Shown: positions 27,118 to 34,995 of the stretch, one piece after another | How positions within the stretch are numbered: position 1 is the first letter of the stretch | How the letters are laid out: each line of letters starts with the position of its first letter | Source of the DNA: Rhodohalobacter barkolensis | GTDB lineage: Bacteria > Bacteroidota > Rhodothermia > Balneolales > Balneolaceae | Length of the DNA: 64,000 bases | NCBI RefSeq assembly: GCF_002834295.1 | Contig: NZ_PISP01000001.1 | Coordinates: 682,001 to 746,000, forward strand | Direction: 5' to 3' | The notes under the pieces: generated by a model | The model's input: the letters and a program-made list of their open reading frames with translations, nothing else | Told to the model about the DNA's origin: nothing | The model's database searches: none | Position numbers and translations under genes: made by a program

Positions 27118-29247
27118 TTATACCATTGAGAGGGAACGCCTAATGAGCCATTCTGCAGTGAGTAATATCAGTACCGCAAAGAACCATAAATAATGAAATT
27201 GGAAAAGGTACGATTGCGTAGAAGTGATCTCTTCAATTTCCTCAAATAGCCTTTCATCCTCTAAATAAGTGTTAAAACGCTCGAAGTCGTGGTTTTCTAA
27301 AAATAATCCCCCACTGTTTTCCGCAATATTTCGCAACGTTAGATCATCGCGGCGTGTATTCAGGAGTTCAATATTTGATTGGCCGACCACTATTCTTGTT
27401 TCGTCGGTTCCAAGTTCCCGGTTATTCAGTGTTGCGACAGCTTCTGCTCTGTAAACTCCACTGGGTAATCTTCCGATATCGGCAGTATAGGTTTCTGAAT
27501 TCGTGTTCGTCATTCTAAATGTCCGGTCAGAGACTTCTTCTTCTGTATCAATCAAACGAACTTCAATTAAGCCATTTGGTTCTGTTTCACCACGCTCATT
27601 GAATAAGGTGCCACGTAATTGAACGGATTCATTCTCTGTAAATTGGTTTTGAATGGGTTCAATGATTAGTCTCCTGCGATCGGGCGGCGTTGATGTCCAT
27701 GAAACCAGGTTGTCTACCAAAGATCTGAAAAATTCAACGGTTTGATCCTGATTGCTTAATCGATATTGATACCAGCCATATGCATTTATGGATGATTGTC
27801 TCAAATTGCTTCCCTCATCGGATACTAAAACGGGAATATCTGTAGCTGTACCCTGAAAATTTGCAGTAAGCAGGGTTTGTCCTGAGGGAGCTACAGTATA
27901 ATTCCCCTGATGTGCAGTCAAAGCTGGCAGAGAGCGCTCCGGAGGAATCGTCAGTTCCAGTAAGGGGTGTGTAAGATCAGCAGAAAGCCTCACTGGTCTG
28001 ATATCAATGGGAGATTGCAGATTTTGATGAGTTATGATTTCTGAGCTGTTTAAATCTGATTCACCGGAAAATGATGATGGGAGTGCAAATGTAAGCAGAG
28101 GCTTTTGCTCAATCAGTTCATCTATTTGATTAGTGACGTCTGATCCTGTAGGAGGTTTACCGTGTAGTATAATAAGATCAATATCATCGATGTCTATGTC
28201 GGGAGAAAAAGGATCTGTATCAGCAAACTGATCTGTTCCGATCCAGGTGGATTTAATCAATTCATTCTGAATGTCTGTAGCAATTTGATTTCGAATTGCG
28301 GCAACATCAGGATGTATTTCGAAAGCGATCGAGAGAATCCGGGTTTTATCATCTAATACATCTGTTGTAAATTCAAACCGATTATTTTCAGTTGTAAACT
28401 CATTTTTAATGGGTGTGATTTCAACGGCTAACTCTTTGAAACCGGGTTCGCTGTATTGCCTGTCAAACTCTATTTGCTGACTGCCTGAAGCTGTTTGAAT
28501 TTCAATTTCTTCAGATTCAATCAAAACACCATTTTCGATTAATCTCACTTCGGTACGTTCACCTTCAGCCTGCTGGTACTGTATTTCAGCAGTAATTCTG
28601 TTTACAGTATTCGTATAAACAGGGTCGTTAAAGTTTACATTGGCTACAGAAATATCTCTTACAGTTGTTGTATCTCCCAATGGAACAGTAAAAACCGGAA
28701 TGGAAAGATCGGAAGAAGTGAATATTGGATTTCTTCCCTGAGTGGCTATTCCATCACTAAATATCACTGCGGCTGTAACCTGATTTTCATTTTCCAAAAT
28801 ATGATTCACAACAGCATTAAGGTGAGTACCTGAGCCATTCAGTTGTAAAGTTTCATCTGAATAAATTTCAGTATCGAACAGGTATTCAGAGTAGTTAAAA
28901 CGATCATCTTGCACGTCACGAAACTGATCTATCCAGCCTTGATAATCATCTAAACCTGAATAGCTGCCCCTTTCCAGGGAAACACTGCTTGAATTATCAA
29001 AATAGACGGCAATTTGAGGCGTCTCAGTCGTGCTGGTCTCAAAGGTTAGAAATGGATTGAGCAGCAGTAAAATTAAAATAATGAGTGAGGAGGACCGAAG
29101 TGCAATTAACGCCCATTTCTTAACAGGACCACCTTTGGTCAAATCCCGGTAGCTGAAATATGCAACAGCAACAGACAGGAGAGCCAGTATTGTTAAAATC
29201 AGAAGTGGAAGTACAGGGCTCACTCCCTGAAAAAATGCACTGTACAT
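27118..29247 (-). CDS. Membrane-anchored VWA-like protein downstream of MoxR
   Basis: 709-aa protein with two N-terminal membrane helices (PLLILTILALLSVAVAYFSY and LIILILLLLNPFLTF) and one near the C-terminus (YLWFFAVLILLTAEWLI). After the second helix, AVYFDNSSSVS (about 84-90) is a MIDAS-like DxSxS, and SGTHLNAVV and AAVIFSDGIATQG supply the Thr and Asp positions of a VWA fold. The middle (DIDLIILHGKPP) resembles the GATase-like insert of BatA-type proteins, and beta-sandwich segments follow. It is the last gene of the parvulin-parvulin-MoxR-VWA run; MoxR-VWA pairs act as metal-cofactor or complex-assembly chaperones. Confidence 0.82.
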   Translation of the reverse strand: MYSAFFQGVSPVLPLLILTILALLSVAVAYFSYRDLTKGGPVKKWALIALRSSSLIILILLLLNPFLTFETSTTETPQIAVYFDNSSSVSLERGSYSGLDDYQGWIDQFRDVQDDRFNYSEYLFDTEIYSDETLQLNGSGTHLNAVVNHILENENQVTAAVIFSDGIATQGRNPIFTSSDLSIPVFTVPLGDTTTVRDISVANVNFNDPVYTNTVNRITAEIQYQQAEGERTEVRLIENGVLIESEEIEIQTASGSQQIEFDRQYSEPGFKELAVEITPIKNEFTTENNRFEFTTDVLDDKTRILSIAFEIHPDVAAIRNQIATDIQNELIKSTWIGTDQFADTDPFSPDIDIDDIDLIILHGKPPTGSDVTNQIDELIEQKPLLTFALPSSFSGESDLNSSEIITHQNLQSPIDIRPVRLSADLTHPLLELTIPPERSLPALTAHQGNYTVAPSGQTLLTANFQGTATDIPVLVSDEGSNLRQSSINAYGWYQYRLSNQDQTVEFFRSLVDNLVSWTSTPPDRRRLIIEPIQNQFTENESVQLRGTLFNERGETEPNGLIEVRLIDTEEEVSDRTFRMTNTNSETYTADIGRLPSGVYRAEAVATLNNRELGTDETRIVVGQSNIELLNTRRDDLTLRNIAENSGGLFLENHDFERFNTYLEDERLFEEIEEITSTQSYLFQFHYLWFFAVLILLTAEWLIRRSLSMV

Positions 29248-29284
29248 ACGCTAAATTATTGTGTGAATCTTGGCTTAATACACG

Positions 29285-30280
29285 TTAAAGTGTATTCAAG
29301 AGTTGGTCAATAATATCTACTGTAGTTAACCCTTCTGCTTCAGCTGCATAATTGGTTACAATTCTGTGTCGAAGAACAGGAATAGATAGTGCTTCCACAT
29401 CCTCCATTTCAACATTGTAACGTCCTTTTGAAAGGGCACGGGTCTTTGCACCTAAAATCAAATATTGTGAGGCCCTTGGGCCGGCTCCCCAACTTAAATA
29501 TTTATTGACGAATTCCGGAGCTTGATCTGTTTTAGGGCGAGTTTGAGTAACCAGTTTTATGGTTTTATCCAATACGTGTTCGGGTACCGGTACTTCCCGT
29601 ATCAGCTTTTGAAAATCAAGAATCTGACTTTTCTCAAGTATAGATTCTATGCTTGTATTCCTTACTGATGTTGTCTGTTTTACAATTTGTTTCTCTTCAT
29701 CCGGGTTAGGATAATTCAGATGAATATGAAACATAAATCTGTCGAGCTGTGCTTCGGGCAGGGGATAGGTTCCTTCCTGTTCAATTGGATTTTGGGTGGC
29801 CAAAACAAAAAATGGATCATCCAGTGTAAATGTCTGCCCGGATGCGGTCACTTTATGTTCCTGCATGCCCTCCAGAAGTGCAGCCTGTGTTTTTGGAGGG
29901 GTACGGTTAATTTCATCGGCGAGAACAATGTTTGCAAAAATGGGTCCCTTAATGAACTTGAAGTGTTTTCGACCGGTTTCTTTGTCATCCTCGATAACTT
30001 CGGTTCCGGTAATATCACCGGGCATTAAATCGGGGGTGAACTGAATCCTGCTGAACGAGAGATTCATCGTCTCGGCTACCGTTTGAATCAATAGCGTTTT
30101 GGCTAATCCCGGTACGCCTACAAGAACACAATGACCTCCTGAAAAGAGAGAGATTAAAAGCTGATCGACTACATCTGTCTGCCCAACAACAACTTTTGAA
30201 ATCTCTTTTTTGATATCAGAAAAAGATCGGCTAAATAATTCGGCTGCTTTTTCCGGAACCTCCATTTTTACTGAACTCAT
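29285..30280 (-). CDS. MoxR family AAA+ ATPase
   Basis: Cytoplasmic AAA+ chaperone, 331 aa. The variant Walker A GVPGLAKTL (about 58-66) is characteristic of MoxR; Walker B is VLADEINR (about 121-128), followed by KTQAALLEGMQEH, sensor 1 LATQNPIEQEGTYPLPEAQLD and the Arg-rich lid GAGPRASQYL. It is 37 bp upstream of the VWA-like gene and 17 bp downstream of the PpiC/SurA gene. The DUF58 protein that usually lies next to MoxR is absent here. Confidence 0.95.
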   Translation of the reverse strand: MSSVKMEVPEKAAELFSRSFSDIKKEISKVVVGQTDVVDQLLISLFSGGHCVLVGVPGLAKTLLIQTVAETMNLSFSRIQFTPDLMPGDITGTEVIEDDKETGRKHFKFIKGPIFANIVLADEINRTPPKTQAALLEGMQEHKVTASGQTFTLDDPFFVLATQNPIEQEGTYPLPEAQLDRFMFHIHLNYPNPDEEKQIVKQTTSVRNTSIESILEKSQILDFQKLIREVPVPEHVLDKTIKLVTQTRPKTDQAPEFVNKYLSWGAGPRASQYLILGAKTRALSKGRYNVEMEDVEALSIPVLRHRIVTNYAAEAEGLTTVDIIDQLLNTL

Positions 30281-30297
30281 AATAAAAAATGATATGA

Positions 30298-31704
30298 TTA
30301 AGGAGTAGCGTCTATGGGCTCTTCCATTTCAGTCGGTTCCGTTAAACTTTCTACATCGGGCATTGGGATTTTAAACTCTATGTAAAATTCTTCCCGTAAA
30401 TTTTCCAGCCAGCTTCTGAACTCGTTCATCTGCTTTTGTTGTAAAGCGATATCTCTGATGCGATCATAATCTTGTTCAAGACTCGCAATATGCTCGGGTA
30501 TGTGTCTGTCTAAACGAACAATTCGAAACGCGCGGCTTACATTTTGTCTGGGTGGATTATATGACCGAGGTTCTGAAATTTGGCCCTCTTCTTCAAGCAG
30601 CAATACAATTCGGTAGAGTGCAGGTTCAAGCTGACTTATTGGGATTAAACGCTCACCTGTCTGCCTATTTACAACTCTGCCGCCAAAAGATTTAGTCTCT
30701 TCATCTTCAGAATATCTACGTGCCATTTCCGCAAATTGTTTGTCGTGATTAAGCACACTGTCTCTAATCGCAGTGAGCTTGTCTATGGCAATTTGTTCAT
30801 CAACTTGTTCTTCATCAATTTCTACTAAAATATGACTGGTAGCAATTTGATCTCCTTGCCGATCATCTAATCGAATAACATGATATCCAAACTCAGTTCT
30901 AACCACTTCAGATATTTCGCCTTCTTCAAGTGCTGTTGCAGCAGCAGAATAGTTTGCTACCAAATCGTTGATCGGCAACATTGGAAGAGAACCTCCTCGC
31001 TGTGCCGACTGATCTTCACTATATTGACGAGCCATCTCTTCAAAACTCTTTCCGTGGTTTACAACAGAATCACGAAGTGCTTCAGCTTTTTGAAACGCCT
31101 GACTGCGGGCATCTTCGAGTGGGGGAGGAATTGCAACAATTTGAGATATACCGACCTGTTCCGGAATAGTGGGTAATTGATTATCCGGTATGTTATTAAA
31201 AAACTCTTCAACTTCTGGGCGGGTAATGTTGATATCACTCATTCTCGTCTGTTGAACTCGCTGAACAATCATCTGTTCTCTGAATTGGTCCCTGAAATCA
31301 GCTCGTAATTGAATTATACTTTTTCCAAAGGCTTCTTCAACAGCACTTTCACTTCCTGCCTGACGAACCAAATCATTAATTCTGGTATCCATCTGACGGT
31401 TTACCATGTCGTCTGACACTGTGATGGAATCAATTTGTGCTTGTTCCAGCATCACAAAGTTATCTACCATGCTTTGCAGAGCGCTATACCATAAATCTTC
31501 TGTAAACTCTACTTCTTCCCCCTGGGCTTCAGCTTGATTGATATATTGCCTAACTTCATCATCCACATCAGATTTGAGGATAATCCGGTCATTGACTACA
31601 GCGATAATTCGATCTGCCACATTGGATTGCTGTGCAAAAATGGATGAAGAAAATATAGTGAGTAGTACAGTAAGAAAGAGGAGCCTTTTTAAAAAATGAG
31701 TCAT
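30298..31704 (-). CDS. SurA-like periplasmic peptidylprolyl isomerase with two parvulin domains
   Basis: Outer-membrane-protein folding factor. Sec signal peptide (KRLLFLTVLLTIFSSSIF, then AQQ), the SurA-N segment VADRIIAVVNDRIILKSDVD, a helical core and two PpiC rotamase domains: about 180-270 (FEEMARQYSEDQSAQRGG; FGYHVIRLDDRQGD) and about 280-385 (HILVEIDEEQVDEQ; FAEMARRYSEDEETKSFGG). The duplicated 'EMARxYSED' motif marks the repeat. 468 aa resembles SurA. Next to a second parvulin-type lipoprotein upstream, so the operon seems devoted to envelope protein folding. Confidence 0.92.
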   Translation of the reverse strand: MTHFLKRLLFLTVLLTIFSSSIFAQQSNVADRIIAVVNDRIILKSDVDDEVRQYINQAEAQGEEVEFTEDLWYSALQSMVDNFVMLEQAQIDSITVSDDMVNRQMDTRINDLVRQAGSESAVEEAFGKSIIQLRADFRDQFREQMIVQRVQQTRMSDINITRPEVEEFFNNIPDNQLPTIPEQVGISQIVAIPPPLEDARSQAFQKAEALRDSVVNHGKSFEEMARQYSEDQSAQRGGSLPMLPINDLVANYSAAATALEEGEISEVVRTEFGYHVIRLDDRQGDQIATSHILVEIDEEQVDEQIAIDKLTAIRDSVLNHDKQFAEMARRYSEDEETKSFGGRVVNRQTGERLIPISQLEPALYRIVLLLEEEGQISEPRSYNPPRQNVSRAFRIVRLDRHIPEHIASLEQDYDRIRDIALQQKQMNEFRSWLENLREEFYIEFKIPMPDVESLTEPTEMEEPIDATP

Positions 31705-31724
31705 TATAACTTCAGGTAATTTAC

Positions 31725-32627
31725 TTATTGAGTTGTGTTATTTTGATATTCAGATAGTATAGATTCGATATCCGTAACGTTCGTACGATCGATTTCATTA
31801 TTCGCGCTGGCCTCAAGATACAGATTTCGAATGTAACTGTTCGTAATTCTTCTGGCTTTCTCGAGTTTCAACCACTCTTCAATCTGTGGAATAAGCCAAT
31901 CAAGATCAGGATGATCGCCTGCAGGTCTTTCTTCCATCAGCTGCACTAAATGATAGTTTCCGCCATAAAAGTAGATAGGTGATCTTTCTGATAAACCAAT
32001 TACAGTTAAATACTGATTGAGCATTGGAATATCTTCTCCTGCCATGGAAATGGGCCAGAATTGTTGGGATTGTCTGTATTGGAGGTCAGGATTTGTACTG
32101 TAATCCTCCAAAATTTCTCTCCAATCCCTGCCTCTCATGAGATCCCGGTTGGCGTTATCGGCATCAGTTCTTGTCTGAGTCGTGATATGGCGATAACGCA
32201 CATATTTCTCATCCAGTGTGAATTGATCTTTGTGTGTTTGATAATAAGTTTGTGCTTCTTCACGTGTAACTTCAATCTCATCTAAATTTCTATCTACGAG
32301 ATAATCTTTTAAAGCCTGCTCAAGCAGTTGATTTTCCATTCGTTGAAGTTTTCTACCAACTTCAGAAGTTTTATCTAATCCAATATTTTGAGCGTGTTTT
32401 ACGGTAACTGCAGAGTTAATCCACTGGTCGGTGTAACTTTGAATGGCTTGCAGGGAATCTTGCTCAAGCACGGTTTTGGGGATCTCTTCCAAAGCCATTT
32501 GAAGAGTTAGTACTTCACCACCGGCACGAGCCAGAACGGGTGAATCTGTCTGTTGCAGACCGCCATTGCAAGCCGTAATCAACAATATACTTGAGAAGTA
32601 GAGTGACAGGTAGAAGATGTATTTCAT
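31725..32627 (-). CDS. PpiC/SurA-like lipoprotein
   Basis: 300-aa lipoprotein (signal MKYIFYLSLYFSSILLI with lipobox TAC) related to SurA/PrsA folding factors. An N-terminal SurA_N-like helical part (VLARAGGEVLTLQMALEEIP; QSYTDQWINSAVTVKHAQ; QLLEQALKDYLVDRNLDEI) leads to EEAQTYYQTHKDQFTL and a weak rotamase-like region (VRYRHITTQTRTD; WREILEDYSTNPD; FYGGNYHLVQLME). The parvulin active-site residues are not convincing, so it may be purely chaperone-like. First gene of the four-gene run, 20 bp before the SurA-like gene. Confidence 0.8.
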   Translation of the reverse strand: MKYIFYLSLYFSSILLITACNGGLQQTDSPVLARAGGEVLTLQMALEEIPKTVLEQDSLQAIQSYTDQWINSAVTVKHAQNIGLDKTSEVGRKLQRMENQLLEQALKDYLVDRNLDEIEVTREEAQTYYQTHKDQFTLDEKYVRYRHITTQTRTDADNANRDLMRGRDWREILEDYSTNPDLQYRQSQQFWPISMAGEDIPMLNQYLTVIGLSERSPIYFYGGNYHLVQLMEERPAGDHPDLDWLIPQIEEWLKLEKARRITNSYIRNLYLEASANNEIDRTNVTDIESILSEYQNNTTQ

Positions 32628-32800
32628 AGACAGAAATCTTTTTGATGCGCCGGATTATTCTATGAAAATCAACCCGAACAAGACTTGACAAAATAACATT
32701 AAAAAATGCCTTTAAAAACAGTAAATATGAATAGCAGGCCAAGCATTTGACTAGCCGGTCATATTTAATTTCTCATGACCGTAATTTAAAATTGGGTAGG

Positions 32801-34132
32801 TCAGAATAGAATTCCGGCAATCGTGGCGGTCATCATATTGGCCATTGTACCCGCTAATACAGCTAAAAGACCAAATCGAGCCAGATCCGATTTTCGATTT
32901 GGAGCTAATCCGCCAATACCTCCAATCTGAATTGCAATAGATGAAAAATTAGCAAATCCACAAAGGGCAAAAGTAGCCATGGTTATCGTTTTTGGAGATA
33001 GAACACCTTCCGAAACCATATCTGCCATCTGAAGATAGGCAACAAATTCATTCAACACTACTTTTGTACCCAATAGTGAACCCATATTTACAGCATCAGC
33101 CCAAGGTACACCTAACAGAAAAGCAATGGGAGCTAGAGCCCAGCCCAGCAGGGTTTCAATTGTCAGGTCAAAGTCAGGGAATATTGAATTAAAACCGGTT
33201 AATTCACCAATTTCAAACAGAAAATAGTTGGCCATTGCTAAGAGTGCAATAAATGCAAGAAGCATCGCACCTACATTTGCAGCCAGTTTTAATCCAACTC
33301 CTGCACCTGTAGCTGCAGCATCAATACCGTTTGCATCCGTTTGCTCAACACTCATTTTAACATCGCCTTGTGTTGCCGGCTCGGCATTCTCGGGGTAAAG
33401 AATTTTTGCAATGACCAGTGCGGCAGGTGCAGCCATTAAACTTGCTCCCAAAAGCTGTTCAGCAAATAACAGTCGACCTACATCAAGAGAAACATCATTG
33501 GCAAGGGCATAGGAATTTCCAAGCATCTGAACATAGGCTGCCATCACACCACCGGCGATCGTTGCCATACCTCCGGTCATCACTGTCAGCAGTTCAGACT
33601 GCGTCATTTTACTAATGTAGGGTTTTATCACCAGTGGAGATTCTGTTTGACCCACGAAAATATTTGCTACTACAGAAAGAGATTCAGCCCCGGAAGTACC
33701 CATAACTTTCTGCATTCCCTTCGACATCAAACTGACAACCTTCTGGAGGATTCCGTAGTGATAGAGAATTGCAGTAAGGGAGGCGAAAAATACAATGGTT
33801 GGCAGAACCTGGAATGCAAAAAAGTTACCCAGGCTACCTTCCATACCGGGACTTTTGGCCAGATCACCAAATATAAACTCCGCCCCGGCTGTTGTAAAAT
33901 CCAGTACAACCACAAAGAAACTGGAGACCCAACTAAAAAAAGCTTTTGGCCAACCCAATGGTACCCAAACCTCAGCCATATCAGATCCTTTTAGAATAAA
34001 TACAGCCAATATAAACTGAATTCCCAGACCTGTACCCACCAGTTTCCAGTTAACGGCTTTTCTATTTTTACTGAGCAGAAGGGCAATGCCTATAATTACG
34101 GCCATTCCAATAAGTCCGCGGAGGATATTCAT
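32801..34132 (-). CDS. Concentrative nucleoside transporter (NupC/CNT family)
   Basis: Ion-coupled inner-membrane importer of nucleosides; 443 aa with about ten hydrophobic helices. CNT hallmarks are present: the G-x-T-E substrate loop in VGQTESPLVIKPYI, MTGGMATIAGGVMAAYV, GTKVVLNEFVAYL and the C-terminal ALCGFANFSSIAIQIGG. The start codon overlaps the tdk stop by 4 bp (ATGA), so uptake and phosphorylation are translationally coupled; by inference thymidine or other pyrimidine nucleosides are the cargo. A hydrophilic stretch around residues 250-270 is a cytoplasmic loop. Confidence 0.95.
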   Translation of the reverse strand: MNILRGLIGMAVIIGIALLLSKNRKAVNWKLVGTGLGIQFILAVFILKGSDMAEVWVPLGWPKAFFSWVSSFFVVVLDFTTAGAEFIFGDLAKSPGMEGSLGNFFAFQVLPTIVFFASLTAILYHYGILQKVVSLMSKGMQKVMGTSGAESLSVVANIFVGQTESPLVIKPYISKMTQSELLTVMTGGMATIAGGVMAAYVQMLGNSYALANDVSLDVGRLLFAEQLLGASLMAAPAALVIAKILYPENAEPATQGDVKMSVEQTDANGIDAAATGAGVGLKLAANVGAMLLAFIALLAMANYFLFEIGELTGFNSIFPDFDLTIETLLGWALAPIAFLLGVPWADAVNMGSLLGTKVVLNEFVAYLQMADMVSEGVLSPKTITMATFALCGFANFSSIAIQIGGIGGLAPNRKSDLARFGLLAVLAGTMANMMTATIAGILF

Positions 34133-34773
34133 GCGTTTGTCTCTTTAGGTTGATCGGGTTTATCTGAGATGTTCATTTTAGGAATAGGTTTACCCCTTTT
34201 TTTATCTACAGGGGGGCGAAAACAGTGACGGGCCCTGGGCTCGTAAGCGTCTTTCTCACCAACCAAAACTTTATCTTTGTTTTCAACAACCCGCTGAGAG
34301 AAGTTGGCTATTCTGCCACTTTCTGAACAAATAGCGTGTAATTTGGTGACAAACTCAGCAATGGCTAATAGTTGAGGCATGGGCTCAAAAGGCTTGCCTT
34401 CAAAATCCATATCCAATCCGGCGATGATGACCCGTTTCCCATCGTTTGCAAGAGTGTTTGCAACCTCAACAATGCGGTCGTCAAAAAACTGTGCTTCATC
34501 GATACAGACAACTTTAGCTGTAGATGTTAAAAGTATGATCTGGTCTGCTGTATCAACCTGAATACCGGGTAGGGCATTTTCATTATGAGAGACAACTTCT
34601 GTTTCGCTGTAGCGGTTGTCGATTGCAGGTTTAACCACAACGACACGCTGACCTGCGATATGCGCACGCTTGGCCCTGCGTATTAATTCTTCGGTTTTTC
34701 CACTAAACATTCCGCCGCAAATCACTTCAATCCAACCCACATGATCTGAGACAAAACCGGGTTCGTTAATCAT
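34129..34773 (-). CDS. tdk: Thymidine kinase
   Basis: Type II thymidine kinase of the salvage pathway. Walker A is GGMFSGKTEELIRR (about 20-33), then VVVKPAIDNRY, CIDEAQFFDD with the catalytic Glu, and VIIAGLDMDFEGKPFEPMP, the lasso-domain start. Zinc-binding Cys normally found in this enzyme are only partly present (CSESG late; ARHCF near the C-terminus), so the zinc site may be altered. 214 aa, with a Lys/Pro-rich C-terminal tail. First gene of a two-gene operon with the nucleoside transporter. Confidence 0.95.
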   Translation of the reverse strand: MINEPGFVSDHVGWIEVICGGMFSGKTEELIRRAKRAHIAGQRVVVVKPAIDNRYSETEVVSHNENALPGIQVDTADQIILLTSTAKVVCIDEAQFFDDRIVEVANTLANDGKRVIIAGLDMDFEGKPFEPMPQLLAIAEFVTKLHAICSESGRIANFSQRVVENKDKVLVGEKDAYEPRARHCFRPPVDKKRGKPIPKMNISDKPDQPKETNA

Positions 34774-34995
34774 TCTATTCTATTAGTCATTTCATTTACT
34801 GCGTGGAATATATCCTTGTAGAGATAAAAGGAAAAGTTTTCTTTTTATAGGTCTTTACACCCAATGAATTCTGTTGAAATTTCTTTTGCAGACGGTCGGT
34901 TAATCAAAAAATTATTACCTTTTCCGGATACAAAACTTCAAAATAATCCTGCTTTCAAGGATTGATTTACAAAAAGACTATTCGTGATATCCAGA

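Noticed and set aside
33647-34019. Plus-strand frames opposite the nucleoside transporter
   Set aside because: Shadow frames of a clear CNT-family gene; composition is random-like and there is no domain.
34864-34965. 33-codon ATG frame between tdk and the secreted nuclease
   Set aside because: Short, no conserved features, in a region expected to hold two divergent promoters; chance occurrence is likely.
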